From: Streptomyces sp. NRRL B-1140
GTDB lineage: Bacteria; Actinomycetota; Actinomycetes; Streptomycetales; Streptomycetaceae
Direction: 5' to 3'
NCBI RefSeq assembly: GCF_001280065.1
Contig: NZ_LGEA01000025.1
Location: forward strand, 186,001 to 250,000
Length of the DNA: 64,000 nt
Shown: positions 46,351 to 55,340 of the stretch, one piece after another
Numbering within the stretch: position 1 is the first letter of the stretch
How the letters are laid out: every line of letters starts with the position of its first letter
Position numbers and translations under genes: made by a program
The notes under the pieces: model-generated
The model's input: the letters and a program-made list of their open reading frames with translations, nothing else
What the model was told of the DNA's origin: nothing
Databases searched by the model: none

Positions 46351-47310
46351 ATGAACACCGGACTGAGGATCACCACGTTCGCCGCCGCCCTGGCGGCGAC
46401 CTTCGGCACGACCTACGGCGTCGGCCAGGCGGTCGGCCCCGTCGTCGCCGAAAACCCACCGAAGCACGGGAACGAACACGCAAGGCCCACCCAGGAGCAG
46501 GCGGAGGGCGGCGGGCACGCCGGACACGACACACCCCCGGCAGGCGGACTGCAGATCTCCGAAGGCGGTTACACGCTCGACCTGCAAACCCCCCGCGTCA
46601 CCGCGGGCAAGCAGGCCGACCTGCGCTTCACCGTCCGGGACGCCGCCGGTCGCGCGCTCACCGCCTACCAGCGCGAGCACGACAAGGAACTGCACCTCAT
46701 CGTGGCCTCACGCGACCTGGTCACCTACCGCCACCTGCACCCCACCCGCGCCGCCGACGGCACCTGGAGCACCCCGGTGGTCCTGCCCCGCGCGGGCGGC
46801 TACCGCGTCTTCGCCGACTTCACCCCCGCCGGGAAGGACGCCGGGAACCTCACCCTCGGCGCGGACCTCGCCGCCTCCGGCCCGTACCGGGCCCGGCAGC
46901 TGCCGCCCGCGAACACCACGGCCCGCATCGACGGCTACCACGTGAAGCTGGCCGGCACCCTGCGGCCGGGTGCGGCGAGCGAGCTGAAGCTGAGGGTCTC
47001 CCGCGACGGCAGGCCCGTCACCGACCTCCAGCCCTACCTCGGCGCGTACGGCCACCTGGTCGCCCTGCGCTCCGGCGACCTCGCCTATCTGCACGTCCAC
47101 CCCAACGGCGAACCCGGCGACGGCACGACGACTCCCGGCCCCGACATCTCCTTCACGGCCACGGCACCCAGCTCCGGCTCCTACCGCCTGTTCCTCGACT
47201 TCAAGCACGAGGGCAAGGTCCACACGGCGGCCTTCACCGTCCACGCCGGGGGAGCGGCACCCGCGTCGGACACCCCCGAGGGGCATGAGGCGGACGGCCA
47301 CGGTCACTGA
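46351..47310 (+). CDS. Exported His-rich protein of the copper locus
   Basis: 319 aa. N-terminal export signal or anchor (LRITTFAAALAATFGTTYG), then a His-rich linker (GGGHAGHD), two beta-sandwich-like regions (YTLDLQTPRVTAGKQADLRF; DGYHVKLAGTLRPGAASELK), each with an HLHP/HVHP motif (YRHLHPTRAADG, YLHVHPNGEPGD), and a His-rich end GHEADGHGH. The paired HLHP motifs and the CsoR box suggest extracellular copper binding. I cannot name a characterised homologue. ATG 46351 has AAGGAG in front. Confidence 0.75.
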   Translation: MNTGLRITTFAAALAATFGTTYGVGQAVGPVVAENPPKHGNEHARPTQEQAEGGGHAGHDTPPAGGLQISEGGYTLDLQTPRVTAGKQADLRFTVRDAAGRALTAYQREHDKELHLIVASRDLVTYRHLHPTRAADGTWSTPVVLPRAGGYRVFADFTPAGKDAGNLTLGADLAASGPYRARQLPPANTTARIDGYHVKLAGTLRPGAASELKLRVSRDGRPVTDLQPYLGAYGHLVALRSGDLAYLHVHPNGEPGDGTTTPGPDISFTATAPSSGSYRLFLDFKHEGKVHTAAFTVHAGGAAPASDTPEGHEADGHGH

Positions 47311-47311
47311 G

Positions 47312-49138
47312 TCAGCCGAGCGCCCGGTCCAGGTTGAAGGCCGCGCTGATCAGCGCGAGGTGCGTGAACGCCTGCGGGAAGTTGCCCTGCTGCTCCCCGG
47401 TGTGGCTGATCTCCTCGGCGTACAGGCCGAGGTGGTTGGCGTACGTCAGCATCTTCTCGAAGGCGAGCCGCGCCTCGTCGATCCGGCCCGCGTGCACCAT
47501 CGCCTCGACGTACCAGAACGAGCAGATGGAGAACGTACCCTCGTCGCCGCGCAGCCCGTCGGGGCTGGAGCGGGGGTCGTAGCGGTAGACCAGCGAGTCC
47601 GACACCAGCTCCTCGGCGAGCACGTCCAGCGTCGACAGCCACTTCGGATCGGTGGGGGCGATGAACTTCGTCAACGGCATCATCAGCACCGCCGCGTCCA
47701 GCACGTCGCCGTCCTCGTGCTGGACGAAGGCCCGGCGTTCCCCGGACCAGCCCCGGCTCATGATCCGCCGGTAGATCGTGTCGCGGCACTCCCGCCAGCG
47801 CGGCAGATCCGCCGGCAGGCCGCGCCGGTTGGCCATCCGGATGGCCCGCTCGATCGCCACCCAGCACATCAGCCGCGAGTACAGGAAGTTCCTGCGTCCG
47901 CCCCGCGTCTCCCAGATCCCCTCGTCCGGCTGGTCCCAGTGCGCGCACACCCAGTCCACCAGCGCGCACACGTCGTCCCAGTGGCCGCTGGAGATGGGCT
48001 TGGCCCACTTGTCGTAGAGGTAGATCGAGTCGATCAGCGCGCCGTAGATGTCGAGCTGGAGCTGGTCGGCCGCCGCGTTGCCGACCCGTACCGGCGCCGA
48101 GCCGTGGTGTCCCTCCAGATGGGCCAGGGTGCGCTCGGGCAGCTCGGTGCGGCCGTCGATGCCGTACATGATCTGCAACGGGCCGGAGACCTTGCCGTCG
48201 CCCGGGCTGATGTGCCGGGTCACGAAGTCCATGAAGGCCTCGGCCTCCCCGGTGAAGCCCAGCCGCAGCAGGGCGTAGACGCAGAACGCCGCGTCGCGCA
48301 CCCACACGTACCGGTAGTCCCAGTTGCGCTCGCCGCCCAGCTCCTCGGGCAGGCTCGTCGTCGGCGCGGCCACGATCGCCCCGGTCGGCGCGTAGGTGAG
48401 CAGCTTCAGCGTCAGGGCCGAGCGGTGCACCATCTCCCGCCAGCGGCCCTTGTACCGGGATGCCGACAGCCAGCGCCGCCAGTACGCCACCGTCGCCTCG
48501 AACTGCTCCTCCGCCTCCGTGCGCGCACAGCGGCGGGGCGTCACGTCGCCGCCGACCTTGTCGAGCGCGAACACCGCCGTCTCGCCCTCGGTCAACTTGA
48601 AGTCGCCCCGCACGTCCGGCCCGTCCGCCTCCAGCGGCACGGTCGCGGTGAGCGCGAGCGCCAGCCCCTCGGTCTCGAACACCGCGGTGTCGCCGGAGAG
48701 CCGCACGGTGTGGGACAAAGAGCCGTAGTCGAACCGGGGCGCCACCCGCGTACGGAACGGGATCGAACCCCGCACGCACACCACCCGCCGGATCAGCCGG
48801 TGCCGCTCGGTCTCGGCCGGACCGCCGCCGAGCGGCATGAAGTCCTGCACCTCGCCGACCCCGTCCTCGGTGAAGAACCGGGTGATCAGCACGTTGGTGT
48901 CGGGGAAGTAGAACTGCTTGGTCCGGGCCGGCACCGACGCCGCCAGTTCGAAACAGCCCCCACGCTCGACGTCCAGGATCGAGGCGAACACGCTCGGTGC
49001 GTCGAAGGCCGGGCAGCAGTACCAGTCGATCGTGCCGTCGGTCCCCACCAGGGCCACACTGCGCAGATCACCGATCAGCCCGTGCTCCGCGATCGGCACG
49101 TACCGCCGCCCGCCCCGGTCCTCGCCCGCTCCGCCCAT
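47312..49138 (-). CDS. GH15-family trehalase/glucoamylase-like enzyme
   Basis: 608 aa. N-terminal beta-sandwich (YVPIAEHGLIGDLRSVALVG) and C-terminal (alpha/alpha)6 barrel with ERNWDYRYVWVRDAAFCVYA and DEGTFSICSFWYVEAMVHAG, which carry the acidic catalytic region of GH15. Cytosolic members in actinobacteria hydrolyse trehalose or maltose. ATG 49138 follows GGGAGG. Convergent with the copper-locus protein, only one base apart. Confidence 0.9.
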   Translation of the reverse strand: MGGAGEDRGGRRYVPIAEHGLIGDLRSVALVGTDGTIDWYCCPAFDAPSVFASILDVERGGCFELAASVPARTKQFYFPDTNVLITRFFTEDGVGEVQDFMPLGGGPAETERHRLIRRVVCVRGSIPFRTRVAPRFDYGSLSHTVRLSGDTAVFETEGLALALTATVPLEADGPDVRGDFKLTEGETAVFALDKVGGDVTPRRCARTEAEEQFEATVAYWRRWLSASRYKGRWREMVHRSALTLKLLTYAPTGAIVAAPTTSLPEELGGERNWDYRYVWVRDAAFCVYALLRLGFTGEAEAFMDFVTRHISPGDGKVSGPLQIMYGIDGRTELPERTLAHLEGHHGSAPVRVGNAAADQLQLDIYGALIDSIYLYDKWAKPISSGHWDDVCALVDWVCAHWDQPDEGIWETRGGRRNFLYSRLMCWVAIERAIRMANRRGLPADLPRWRECRDTIYRRIMSRGWSGERRAFVQHEDGDVLDAAVLMMPLTKFIAPTDPKWLSTLDVLAEELVSDSLVYRYDPRSSPDGLRGDEGTFSICSFWYVEAMVHAGRIDEARLAFEKMLTYANHLGLYAEEISHTGEQQGNFPQAFTHLALISAAFNLDRALG

Positions 49139-49204
49139 GACAGCCTCCCTGCCCGGTAGGCGCCTCAGCCCAAGCCTAGAGCCGCCGCTGCCGGACCGCC
49201 GCCG

Positions 49205-49984
49205 TCAGACCGTGACGACCCGCAGCCCGGCCTCCTCGAAGCGGCGCACCGTCTCCGCGTCGGCCGCCGTGCCCGTGACCAGCGTGTCCACCGCCTCCGC
49301 CGCGCAGATCCGGGCGAACGCGCGCTGCCCGAGCTTGCTGGAGTCGGCGGCGACCACCACCCGCTCCGCCCGCTCGCACAGCAGCCGGTTGATCGCCGCC
49401 TCGGCCTCGTCGTGCGCCGACGCACCGTGCGTGACGTCGAAGGCGACGACACCGAGCACCGCCACGTCGACGGTGATCTGCCCGAGCACCGCGTCCGCGA
49501 GCGGCCCGACCAGCTCGTAGGACTGGGCCCTCGCCACCCCGCCGGTCAGCACGATCTTGAACTGGGGCCGCACCGCCAGCTCGTTCGCGATGTTCAGCGC
49601 GTTCGTGACCACGGTCAGGGCGGGAGCCCCGGCCACGAGGTCCCCGCGTACGGCCAGCGCTCGCGCCACCTCGGTCGTGGTGGTCCCCCCGGTCAGCCCG
49701 ACCGCCTCACCCGGCGCCACCAGTTCCGCCACCGCCTTGGCGATGCGCTGCTTCTCCGAGGCGTGACGGGCCGTCTTGTAGCGCAGCGGCAGCTCGTAGG
49801 AGACGCCGTGCACGACCGCGCCGCCCCGGGTGCGCACCAGCATCTGCTGCTCGGCGAGCCCGTCGAAGTCACGGCGGATCGTCGCCGCCGACACCCCGAG
49901 CTCCGCCGCCGCGTCCTCGACGTCCAGCCGGCCGCGCTCCACGAGCAGTTCCAGCAGCGCCTTCCAGCGGGCGTCGCGCGACAT
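49205..49984 (-). CDS. DeoR-family repressor (AgaR-like)
   Basis: 259 aa. N-terminal HTH (LDVEDAAAELGVSAATIRRD) and the DeoR sensor domain with GLTGGTTTTEVARALA and the DVAVLGVVAFDVTHGASAHD, RVVVAADSSKLGQRAF pattern. Senses a phosphosugar. ATG 49984 has GGAGGTG upstream. Diverges from the SIS isomerase-aldolase pair, its likely target. Confidence 0.9.
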   Translation of the reverse strand: MSRDARWKALLELLVERGRLDVEDAAAELGVSAATIRRDFDGLAEQQMLVRTRGGAVVHGVSYELPLRYKTARHASEKQRIAKAVAELVAPGEAVGLTGGTTTTEVARALAVRGDLVAGAPALTVVTNALNIANELAVRPQFKIVLTGGVARAQSYELVGPLADAVLGQITVDVAVLGVVAFDVTHGASAHDEAEAAINRLLCERAERVVVAADSSKLGQRAFARICAAEAVDTLVTGTAADAETVRRFEEAGLRVVTV

Positions 49985-50042
49985 CCGCACCTCCACGTCT
50001 CGATCTCCGGCGACCCTAGCGCACCCCAACCCGCCCGGATGC

Positions 50043-50070
50043 TTGATGTTGCTCGAAAAGTGTCTATATC
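50043..50070 (+). promoter_or_regulatory. Promoter of the SIS isomerase-aldolase genes
   Basis: TTGATG (50043-50048) and TATATC (50065-50070) with a 16-bp spacer form a good vegetative-type promoter. The spacer includes GCTCGAAAAG, the AT-rich kind of site used by DeoR proteins. Confidence 0.55.
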
Positions 50071-50118
50071 TTGCAGGAACAAGCAGGGCGGTCGGGCCGG
50101 TGGAGCGGAGGGTGCGGG

Positions 50119-51000
50119 ATGACGCATGTCGAGGACGAACTGGCGAGCCAACCCGAGTGCTGGGAACGCGCGGCGTCGGACGCATCCCGGTTCCTCAAGG
50201 TGCTGCCGGCACCGGGGGAGCGGGTCGCGATCGTCGGCTGCGGCACCTCGCTCTTCATGGCGCAGGCCGCAGCGGCCCTGCGCGAGGCCGCGGGCCAAGG
50301 GGAGACCGACGCCTTCGCCGCCTCGGAGTTCCCCCACGGCCGCCGCTACGACCGGGTCGTCGCCCTCACCCGCTCCGGCACCACGACCGAAGTCCTGGAC
50401 CTGCTGGCCCGGTTGAGAGGTGGCACGCGCACCACCGCGATCACCGCCGACCCGGACACACCCGTGATGACGACCGCCGACGACGTCGCCGTGCTGGAGT
50501 TCGCCGACGAACGCTCCGTCGTACAGACCCGGTTCGCCACCACGGCCCTCACCCTGCTGCGCGCCCACCTCGGCCTGCACCCCACGACCGCCGTCGCCGA
50601 CGCGCGCACCGCCCTGGCCGAACCGCTGCCCGAAGGGCTGGTGCGATGCGGGCAGTTCACCTTCCTGGGGCGCGGCTGGACCGTCGGACTGGCCAACGAG
50701 GCCGGGCTGAAGATGCGCGAGGCCGCGCTGGCCTGGGCGGAGGCCTATCCGGCGATGGAGTACCGGCACGGACCCATCAGCGTCAGCACCGCGGGCACGG
50801 CGACCTGGATGTTCGGGGACGCGCCGGACGGACTCGCCGAACAGGTACGCGGCACCGGCGCCGCATGGATCGCCGGGCACCTCGACCCGCTCGCCGAACT
50901 CGTCCGCGCCCAGCGCCTCGCGGTCGCCGTCGCCGCGTCCCGCGGACTGGACCCCGACCGCCCGCGCCACCTCACGCGCTCGGTGATCCTCGCGCCCTGA
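50119..51000 (+). CDS. SIS-domain sugar-phosphate isomerase/deaminase (AgaS-like)
   Basis: 293 aa. Two SIS repeats: RVAIVGCGTSLFMAQAAAAL and RVVALTRSGTTTEVLDLLAR (first), FTFLGRGWTVGLANEAGLKM and YPAMEYRHGPISV (second). Such proteins isomerise or deaminate amino-sugar phosphates. ATG 50119 follows CGGAGGG. With the aldolase downstream it fits galactosamine/tagatose-type sugar breakdown. Confidence 0.85.
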   Translation: MTHVEDELASQPECWERAASDASRFLKVLPAPGERVAIVGCGTSLFMAQAAAALREAAGQGETDAFAASEFPHGRRYDRVVALTRSGTTTEVLDLLARLRGGTRTTAITADPDTPVMTTADDVAVLEFADERSVVQTRFATTALTLLRAHLGLHPTTAVADARTALAEPLPEGLVRCGQFTFLGRGWTVGLANEAGLKMREAALAWAEAYPAMEYRHGPISVSTAGTATWMFGDAPDGLAEQVRGTGAAWIAGHLDPLAELVRAQRLAVAVAASRGLDPDRPRHLTRSVILAP

Positions 51001-51114
51001 CCCGGAGCCTGTCGTCCAGGCCACGCCGCGGGCGCTCGGCCCCGCACACGGGAGGCGACGACAGGCCGCAGCAGATGCCCCTCGACCCGACCCGGACAAG
51101 GCCCAGGAGAACCC

Positions 51115-51975
51115 GTGCCCCTCACCACCACCGGCGACCTCGTCACCCGTGCCGCGACGGCCGGTTCCGCCGTCGCCTCCTTCAACGTCATCACACTGGA
51201 GCACGTCGAGGCCGTCGTCGCGGGCGCCGAGTCGGTCCGCGCCCCCGTCGTCCTCCAGGTCAGCGAGAACGCGGTGAGGTTCCGCGGCGGACAACTGCTC
51301 CCGCTCGCCCGCGCTGCCGTCGTCGCGGCCGAACACGCCGCCGTTCCGGTCGCGTTGCACCTCGACCACGTACAGAGCGACGCCCTCCTGCACCAGGCCG
51401 CGGACGCCGGTTTCAGCTCCGTGATGTACGACGCGGCCCGGCTGCCCTACGCGGAGAACCTCGCGGCGACCCGGGCGGCGGTCGCCTGGGCACACGCCCA
51501 AGGGCTGTGGATCGAAGCCGAGTTGGGCCAGATCGGCGGCAAGAACGGCAGACCTCCGCTGGACGCGCACGCCCCCGGCGCACGCACCGACCCCGACGAG
51601 GCGCGGGCGTTCGTCGCCGACTCCGGGGTGGACGCCCTGGCCGTCGCCATCGGCAGCTCCCACGCCATGACCACCCGCACCGCGGCCCTCGACCACGCCC
51701 TGCTGAAACGCCTGTCGGCCGCACTGGACGTCCCGCTCGTCCTGCACGGCTCCTCCGGCGTCCCGGACGACGAGCTCACGGCGGCCGTGGCGGGCGGCAT
51801 CACCAAGGTCAACATCGGTACGGCCCTGAACATCGCGCTGACCGGGGCGATCCGGGAGTTCCTCACCGAACGGCGCGAGGCGGTCGACCCGCGCGGCTAC
51901 CTGACGCTCGCGCGGGAGGCGATGACACGAGCGGTGGCGAGAACCCTGGAGACCCTCGGCACCGCTACCGCTTGA
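51115..51975 (+). CDS. Class II fructose/tagatose-bisphosphate aldolase
   Basis: 286 aa. Zn-ligand and active-site blocks: SFNVITLEHVEAVVAGAESV, VALHLDHVQSDALLHQAADA (two His/Asp ligands), SSVMYDAARLPYAEN, AELGQIGGKNG, VLHGSSGVPDDEL and GGITKVNIGTALNI. Splits a ketose-1,6-bisphosphate to triose phosphates. No sugar kinase accompanies it. Overlaps the convergent methyltransferase gene by 11 bp at its 3' end. Confidence 0.9.
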   Translation: MPLTTTGDLVTRAATAGSAVASFNVITLEHVEAVVAGAESVRAPVVLQVSENAVRFRGGQLLPLARAAVVAAEHAAVPVALHLDHVQSDALLHQAADAGFSSVMYDAARLPYAENLAATRAAVAWAHAQGLWIEAELGQIGGKNGRPPLDAHAPGARTDPDEARAFVADSGVDALAVAIGSSHAMTTRTAALDHALLKRLSAALDVPLVLHGSSGVPDDELTAAVAGGITKVNIGTALNIALTGAIREFLTERREAVDPRGYLTLAREAMTRAVARTLETLGTATA

Positions 51976-53107
51976 CGGCCTTCAGCACCACGAACTTGGG
52001 GTCACTCGCCACGAGCCGGCTGTTGCCGAACAGCTTCCGCAGCTTGACGTGGTACCCCAGGTGCCGGTTGCCGACCACCCACAGCTCCCCGCCCGGTCGC
52101 AGCGCGCGCCGCGCCCCCGTGAACATCCGCCAGGCCGTGGCGTCCGTCGTCGCCTGGTGGGAGTGGAACGGCGGGTTGTTCAGGACCAGATCGGCACTGC
52201 CGGACGGCACGCCCGCCAGCCCGTCCCCTACCCGGAACTCGGCCTGCCCCGGCACCCCGTTCGCCTTGTACGTCGCCTCCGCCGAGGCCACGGCCTGGAA
52301 CGACTCGTCCACGAACAGCAGCTCGGCCCCCGGGTCGGCCAGCGCCACCGACGTACCCACCACCCCGTTGCCGCACCCCAGGTCCACCACCCGGCCACCC
52401 CGCCCGTCGGGCAGATGGCTGAGGAAGAACCGCGTCCCGATGTCGAGCCGGTCGGCGCAGAACACCCCCGCGTGGTTGACGACGGTCCCGTGCGCTGCGG
52501 GACCGATGCCGTCCGGCAGCGTGTAGACGTACGGCCACGGGTTGGCGGGCCGCTCCAGCGCGGGGTCCGGCGTGCAGAAGATCAGCCGGGCCTTTCTCTC
52601 GGCGAGGGAGGTGCGGGTCGGGCCGAGGATCCGCTCGAACATCCGCAGCGTCGACGTGTGGATCTCCTTCACCATGCCCGTGCCGACCACGACCGTCCCC
52701 GCGTGCACGGCCGGCGCCAGCCGCAGCAGCTGGTCCTCCAGCAGCGCCAGGCTCTTCGGCACCCGCACCAGCAGCACGTCGATCCGCTCCGGCGGCGGAT
52801 CCTGCGTGGTGAGCAGCCGCACCGCACCCGGCTCCACCCCGGCCCGCGCGAGGTTGACGCGGGTCGCCTCCTGTGTGAGCCAGGAGTCGGTGATCTGCAC
52901 CGGACGGTGCGCCGCGAGCGCCGTGACCAGCGCACCCCAGCGGTCCCCGAGCACCACGACCGAGCCGTCCAGCGGCACCCGCTCCGCGGCCAGGTGCCTC
53001 AGCAGGTACTCGTCCGAGGCGTCCCAGGCGCGCAGCCGGTCGCGCGGGTCCTCGGGGAAACGGGTCAGCGCCGGCTCGCCCCACGGCGTCGTCATACGGT
53101 CGTCCAT
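51965..53107 (-). CDS. RlmG/RsmC-type rRNA methyltransferase
   Basis: 380 aa. N-terminal degenerate methyltransferase half, and C-terminal catalytic half with SAM motif VVDLGCGNGVVGTSVALADP and the N6/N2-type motif ADLVLNNPPFHSHQ. This two-half layout and the NPPFH motif are those of RlmG/RsmC, which methylate guanine N2 in 23S or 16S rRNA. Start ATG 53107; ATG 53095 (MTTPWGEPALTR) is also possible, with no ribosome site deciding. Confidence 0.85.
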   Translation of the reverse strand: MDDRMTTPWGEPALTRFPEDPRDRLRAWDASDEYLLRHLAAERVPLDGSVVVLGDRWGALVTALAAHRPVQITDSWLTQEATRVNLARAGVEPGAVRLLTTQDPPPERIDVLLVRVPKSLALLEDQLLRLAPAVHAGTVVVGTGMVKEIHTSTLRMFERILGPTRTSLAERKARLIFCTPDPALERPANPWPYVYTLPDGIGPAAHGTVVNHAGVFCADRLDIGTRFFLSHLPDGRGGRVVDLGCGNGVVGTSVALADPGAELLFVDESFQAVASAEATYKANGVPGQAEFRVGDGLAGVPSGSADLVLNNPPFHSHQATTDATAWRMFTGARRALRPGGELWVVGNRHLGYHVKLRKLFGNSRLVASDPKFVVLKAVKR

Positions 53108-53122
53108 CGTGCGACCAGGGTA

Positions 53123-53178
53123 GGGCCTGTCGTTCGGATCAGCTCGCAGACGCGGGGCCTGATCCGAACGACAGGCCC
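53123..53178. repeat. Inverted pair of the dispersed palindromic repeat
   Basis: A 20-bp arm (53123-53142, GGGCCTGTCGTTCGGATCAG) is a perfect reverse complement of 53159-53178 around a 16-nt loop. The right arm, extended to 53156-53178, is identical over 23 nt to 3665-3687. It lies between the divergent methyltransferase and alkB genes. The pair resembles the two ends of a tiny mobile element or a solo terminal-repeat remnant; no transposase is present. Confidence 0.8.
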
Positions 53179-53220
53179 AGCCGAGCCGCAGCTCAGGGTG
53201 TGTCGGGCACCATGGAAGGC

Positions 53221-53955
53221 ATGGACGCCGAGCTGTTCCCAAGGGCCCGTACGCAGGTCGCGCCCGGCGCCGTGCACCTGCCCGACTGGCTGGACGCGGA
53301 AGGCCAGTCGGCGCTGCTCGCCGCCTGCCGCGACTGGGCCCTGCCGCCCGCCGGGCTGCGCACGGTCCGCACTCCCGGCGGCGGCACCATGACCGCCCGG
53401 CAGGTCTGCCTCGGCTGGCACTGGTACCCGTACGCCTACGCCCGCACGGTCGCCGACGGGGACGGCGCCCCGGTGAAGCCGTTCCCGCCGTGGCTCGGCG
53501 AACTGGGCCGCCGGGCGGTCCGCGACACCCTCGGCGGACCCGGCCCGGACTACGACATCGCGTTGATCAACTTCTACGACGCCGACGCCCGGATGGGCAT
53601 GCACCGCGACAGCGACGAGAAGTCGGACGCACCCGTGGTGTCGCTCAGCCTCGGCGACACCTGCGTCTTCCGCTTCGGCAACACCGCGACGCGCACCAGG
53701 CCCTACACCGACGTCGAGCTGCGCAGCGGTGACCTGTTCGTCTTCGGCGGCCCCTCCCGCCTCGCCTACCACGGGGTCCCCCGCATCCACCCCGGGACGG
53801 CACCGCCGGGGCTGGGGCTGACCGGGCGGCTCAACATCACGCTCCGCGTGAGCGGCCTCCAGCGCCCGCCGGACAGCGTCCCCGGGCGCACGGCCGGGCC
53901 CGGCGGGCATGCTCGGCCACCATCCCGGCGGATCATGGGAGACTCGCCCTCATGA
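53221..53955 (+). CDS. alkB: AlkB-family 2-oxoglutarate/Fe(II) dioxygenase
   Basis: 244 aa. Fe ligands in MGMHRDSDEKSDAPVVSLSL (H-x-D) and RLAYHGVPRIHPG (His), and the 2OG-binding Arg pair in GRLNITLRVSG. Repairs alkylated bases such as 1-methyladenine by oxidative demethylation. The last 30 residues (RPPDSVPGRTAGPGGHARPP) are an extension that runs into the ROK gene (ATGA). ATG 53221 chosen; ATG 53212 is possible. Confidence 0.92.
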   Translation: MDAELFPRARTQVAPGAVHLPDWLDAEGQSALLAACRDWALPPAGLRTVRTPGGGTMTARQVCLGWHWYPYAYARTVADGDGAPVKPFPPWLGELGRRAVRDTLGGPGPDYDIALINFYDADARMGMHRDSDEKSDAPVVSLSLGDTCVFRFGNTATRTRPYTDVELRSGDLFVFGGPSRLAYHGVPRIHPGTAPPGLGLTGRLNITLRVSGLQRPPDSVPGRTAGPGGHARPPSRRIMGDSPS

Positions 53956-55199
53956 GCGGGAAGGCGGACCCCCGGCACGCGGGGAACGGGAGCACTTCGA
54001 GGGCGCGGCTGGACCGGGGACGCGGAGCACTCGGGCCCGCGCTGGAGCTCGTCCACACCGGACGCGCGCCGACCCGGGCCGTGCTCACCGCCGAACTCGG
54101 GGTGACCCGCGCGACCGCCGGCGCGGTCGCCGTCGAGCTGGAGGCACTCGGGCTGATCCGGGTCGACGCCCGGCCCGGCGCCGCGGCCGGCTCCCAGGGC
54201 AGGCCCTCCCACCGACTGGCCGTCGCCGACGACGGCCCCGTCGCTCTGGCGGCGCAGGTGCACGCCGACGGGTTCCGGGCGGCGCTGGTCGGACTGGGCG
54301 GCCGGATCGTCGCCACCGCACCCGGCTGCGAGGTCGTCGACGCCGACCCGGCCAAGGTACTGGCCTCCGTCGTCACGGCCGGCGCCGAACTGCTGCGCAC
54401 GACGGGACTGCGGTGTGTGGGAGCGGGCCTCGCCGTCCCCTCCGCCGTCGCCGAACCCGAGGGACTGGCGCTGAACCCGCTCCACCTGGCCTGGCCCGCG
54501 GGCGCGCCCGTGCGGGACATCTTCGCCGAGCAGGTGCGCGCCGCCGGCATCGACGGGCCCGCGTTCGCCGCGAACGACGTCAACCTCGCCGCGCTCGCCG
54601 AGCACCGGCACGGCGCCGGCCGAGGCGCCCGCGACCTGCTCTGTGTGGCCACCGGCCACCGCGGCGTCGGCGGCGCGCTCGTCCTCGACGGCCGCCTGCA
54701 CCGGGGGAGTTCGGGCCTCGCGCTGGAGGTCGGGCACCTCACCGTGCACCCCGAGGGCCGCCCCTGCCACTGCGGCAGCCGCGGCTGCCTCGACGTGGAG
54801 ACCGACCCGCTGGCCTTCCTCACGGAAGCCGGACGCGAACCGGGCCCCGAGGTGTCCCTGCTCCAGCAGTCCATCGACCTGATCCGCCACCACTACGACG
54901 ACCCGGGCGTCCGCACCGCCGCCGAGGCCCTCATCGACCGCCTCGGCCTCGGCCTCGCCGGCCTGGTCAACATCCTCAATCCGGACCGGATCATCCTCGG
55001 AGGTCTGCACCGCACCCTTCTCGACGCCGACCCGGGCCGGCTGCGCGCGGTCGTGGCCGACCGGAGCCTGTGGGGCCAGAGCGGCGGTGTCCCCATCCTG
55101 CCCTGCACCCTCGACCACAACAGCCTGGTGGGTGCGGCGGAACTGGCCTGGCAGCCGGTCCTGGACGATCCGCTGGGTGCGCTCGCGCCGCAGACGTGA
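53952..55199 (+). CDS. ROK-family transcriptional regulator
   Basis: 415 aa. N-terminal winged helix (RAVLTAELGVTRATAGAVAV ELEALGLI), then a ROK sugar-kinase-like domain (VALAAQVHADGFRAALVGLG; GLALEVGHLTVHPEGRPCHC) with the zinc motif CHCGSRGCLD. The sensed sugar is unknown. Starts with an ATGA overlap on alkB. Confidence 0.9.
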   Translation: MSGKADPRHAGNGSTSRARLDRGRGALGPALELVHTGRAPTRAVLTAELGVTRATAGAVAVELEALGLIRVDARPGAAAGSQGRPSHRLAVADDGPVALAAQVHADGFRAALVGLGGRIVATAPGCEVVDADPAKVLASVVTAGAELLRTTGLRCVGAGLAVPSAVAEPEGLALNPLHLAWPAGAPVRDIFAEQVRAAGIDGPAFAANDVNLAALAEHRHGAGRGARDLLCVATGHRGVGGALVLDGRLHRGSSGLALEVGHLTVHPEGRPCHCGSRGCLDVETDPLAFLTEAGREPGPEVSLLQQSIDLIRHHYDDPGVRTAAEALIDRLGLGLAGLVNILNPDRIILGGLHRTLLDADPGRLRAVVADRSLWGQSGGVPILPCTLDHNSLVGAAELAWQPVLDDPLGALAPQT

Positions 55200-55340
55200 G
55201 CCGGCGCCGGGCGCCAGGCCGCGAGAGTGACCCCACCGGATCAGGCTTGCCCGCGCCGCTTCCGGGAAGGCGCGCCGCTGAGCGGGCAGGCTGGTCCGCA
55301 GGCAGTCCGCCCGCACCGCACCACCGAGGAAGTTGACGCA

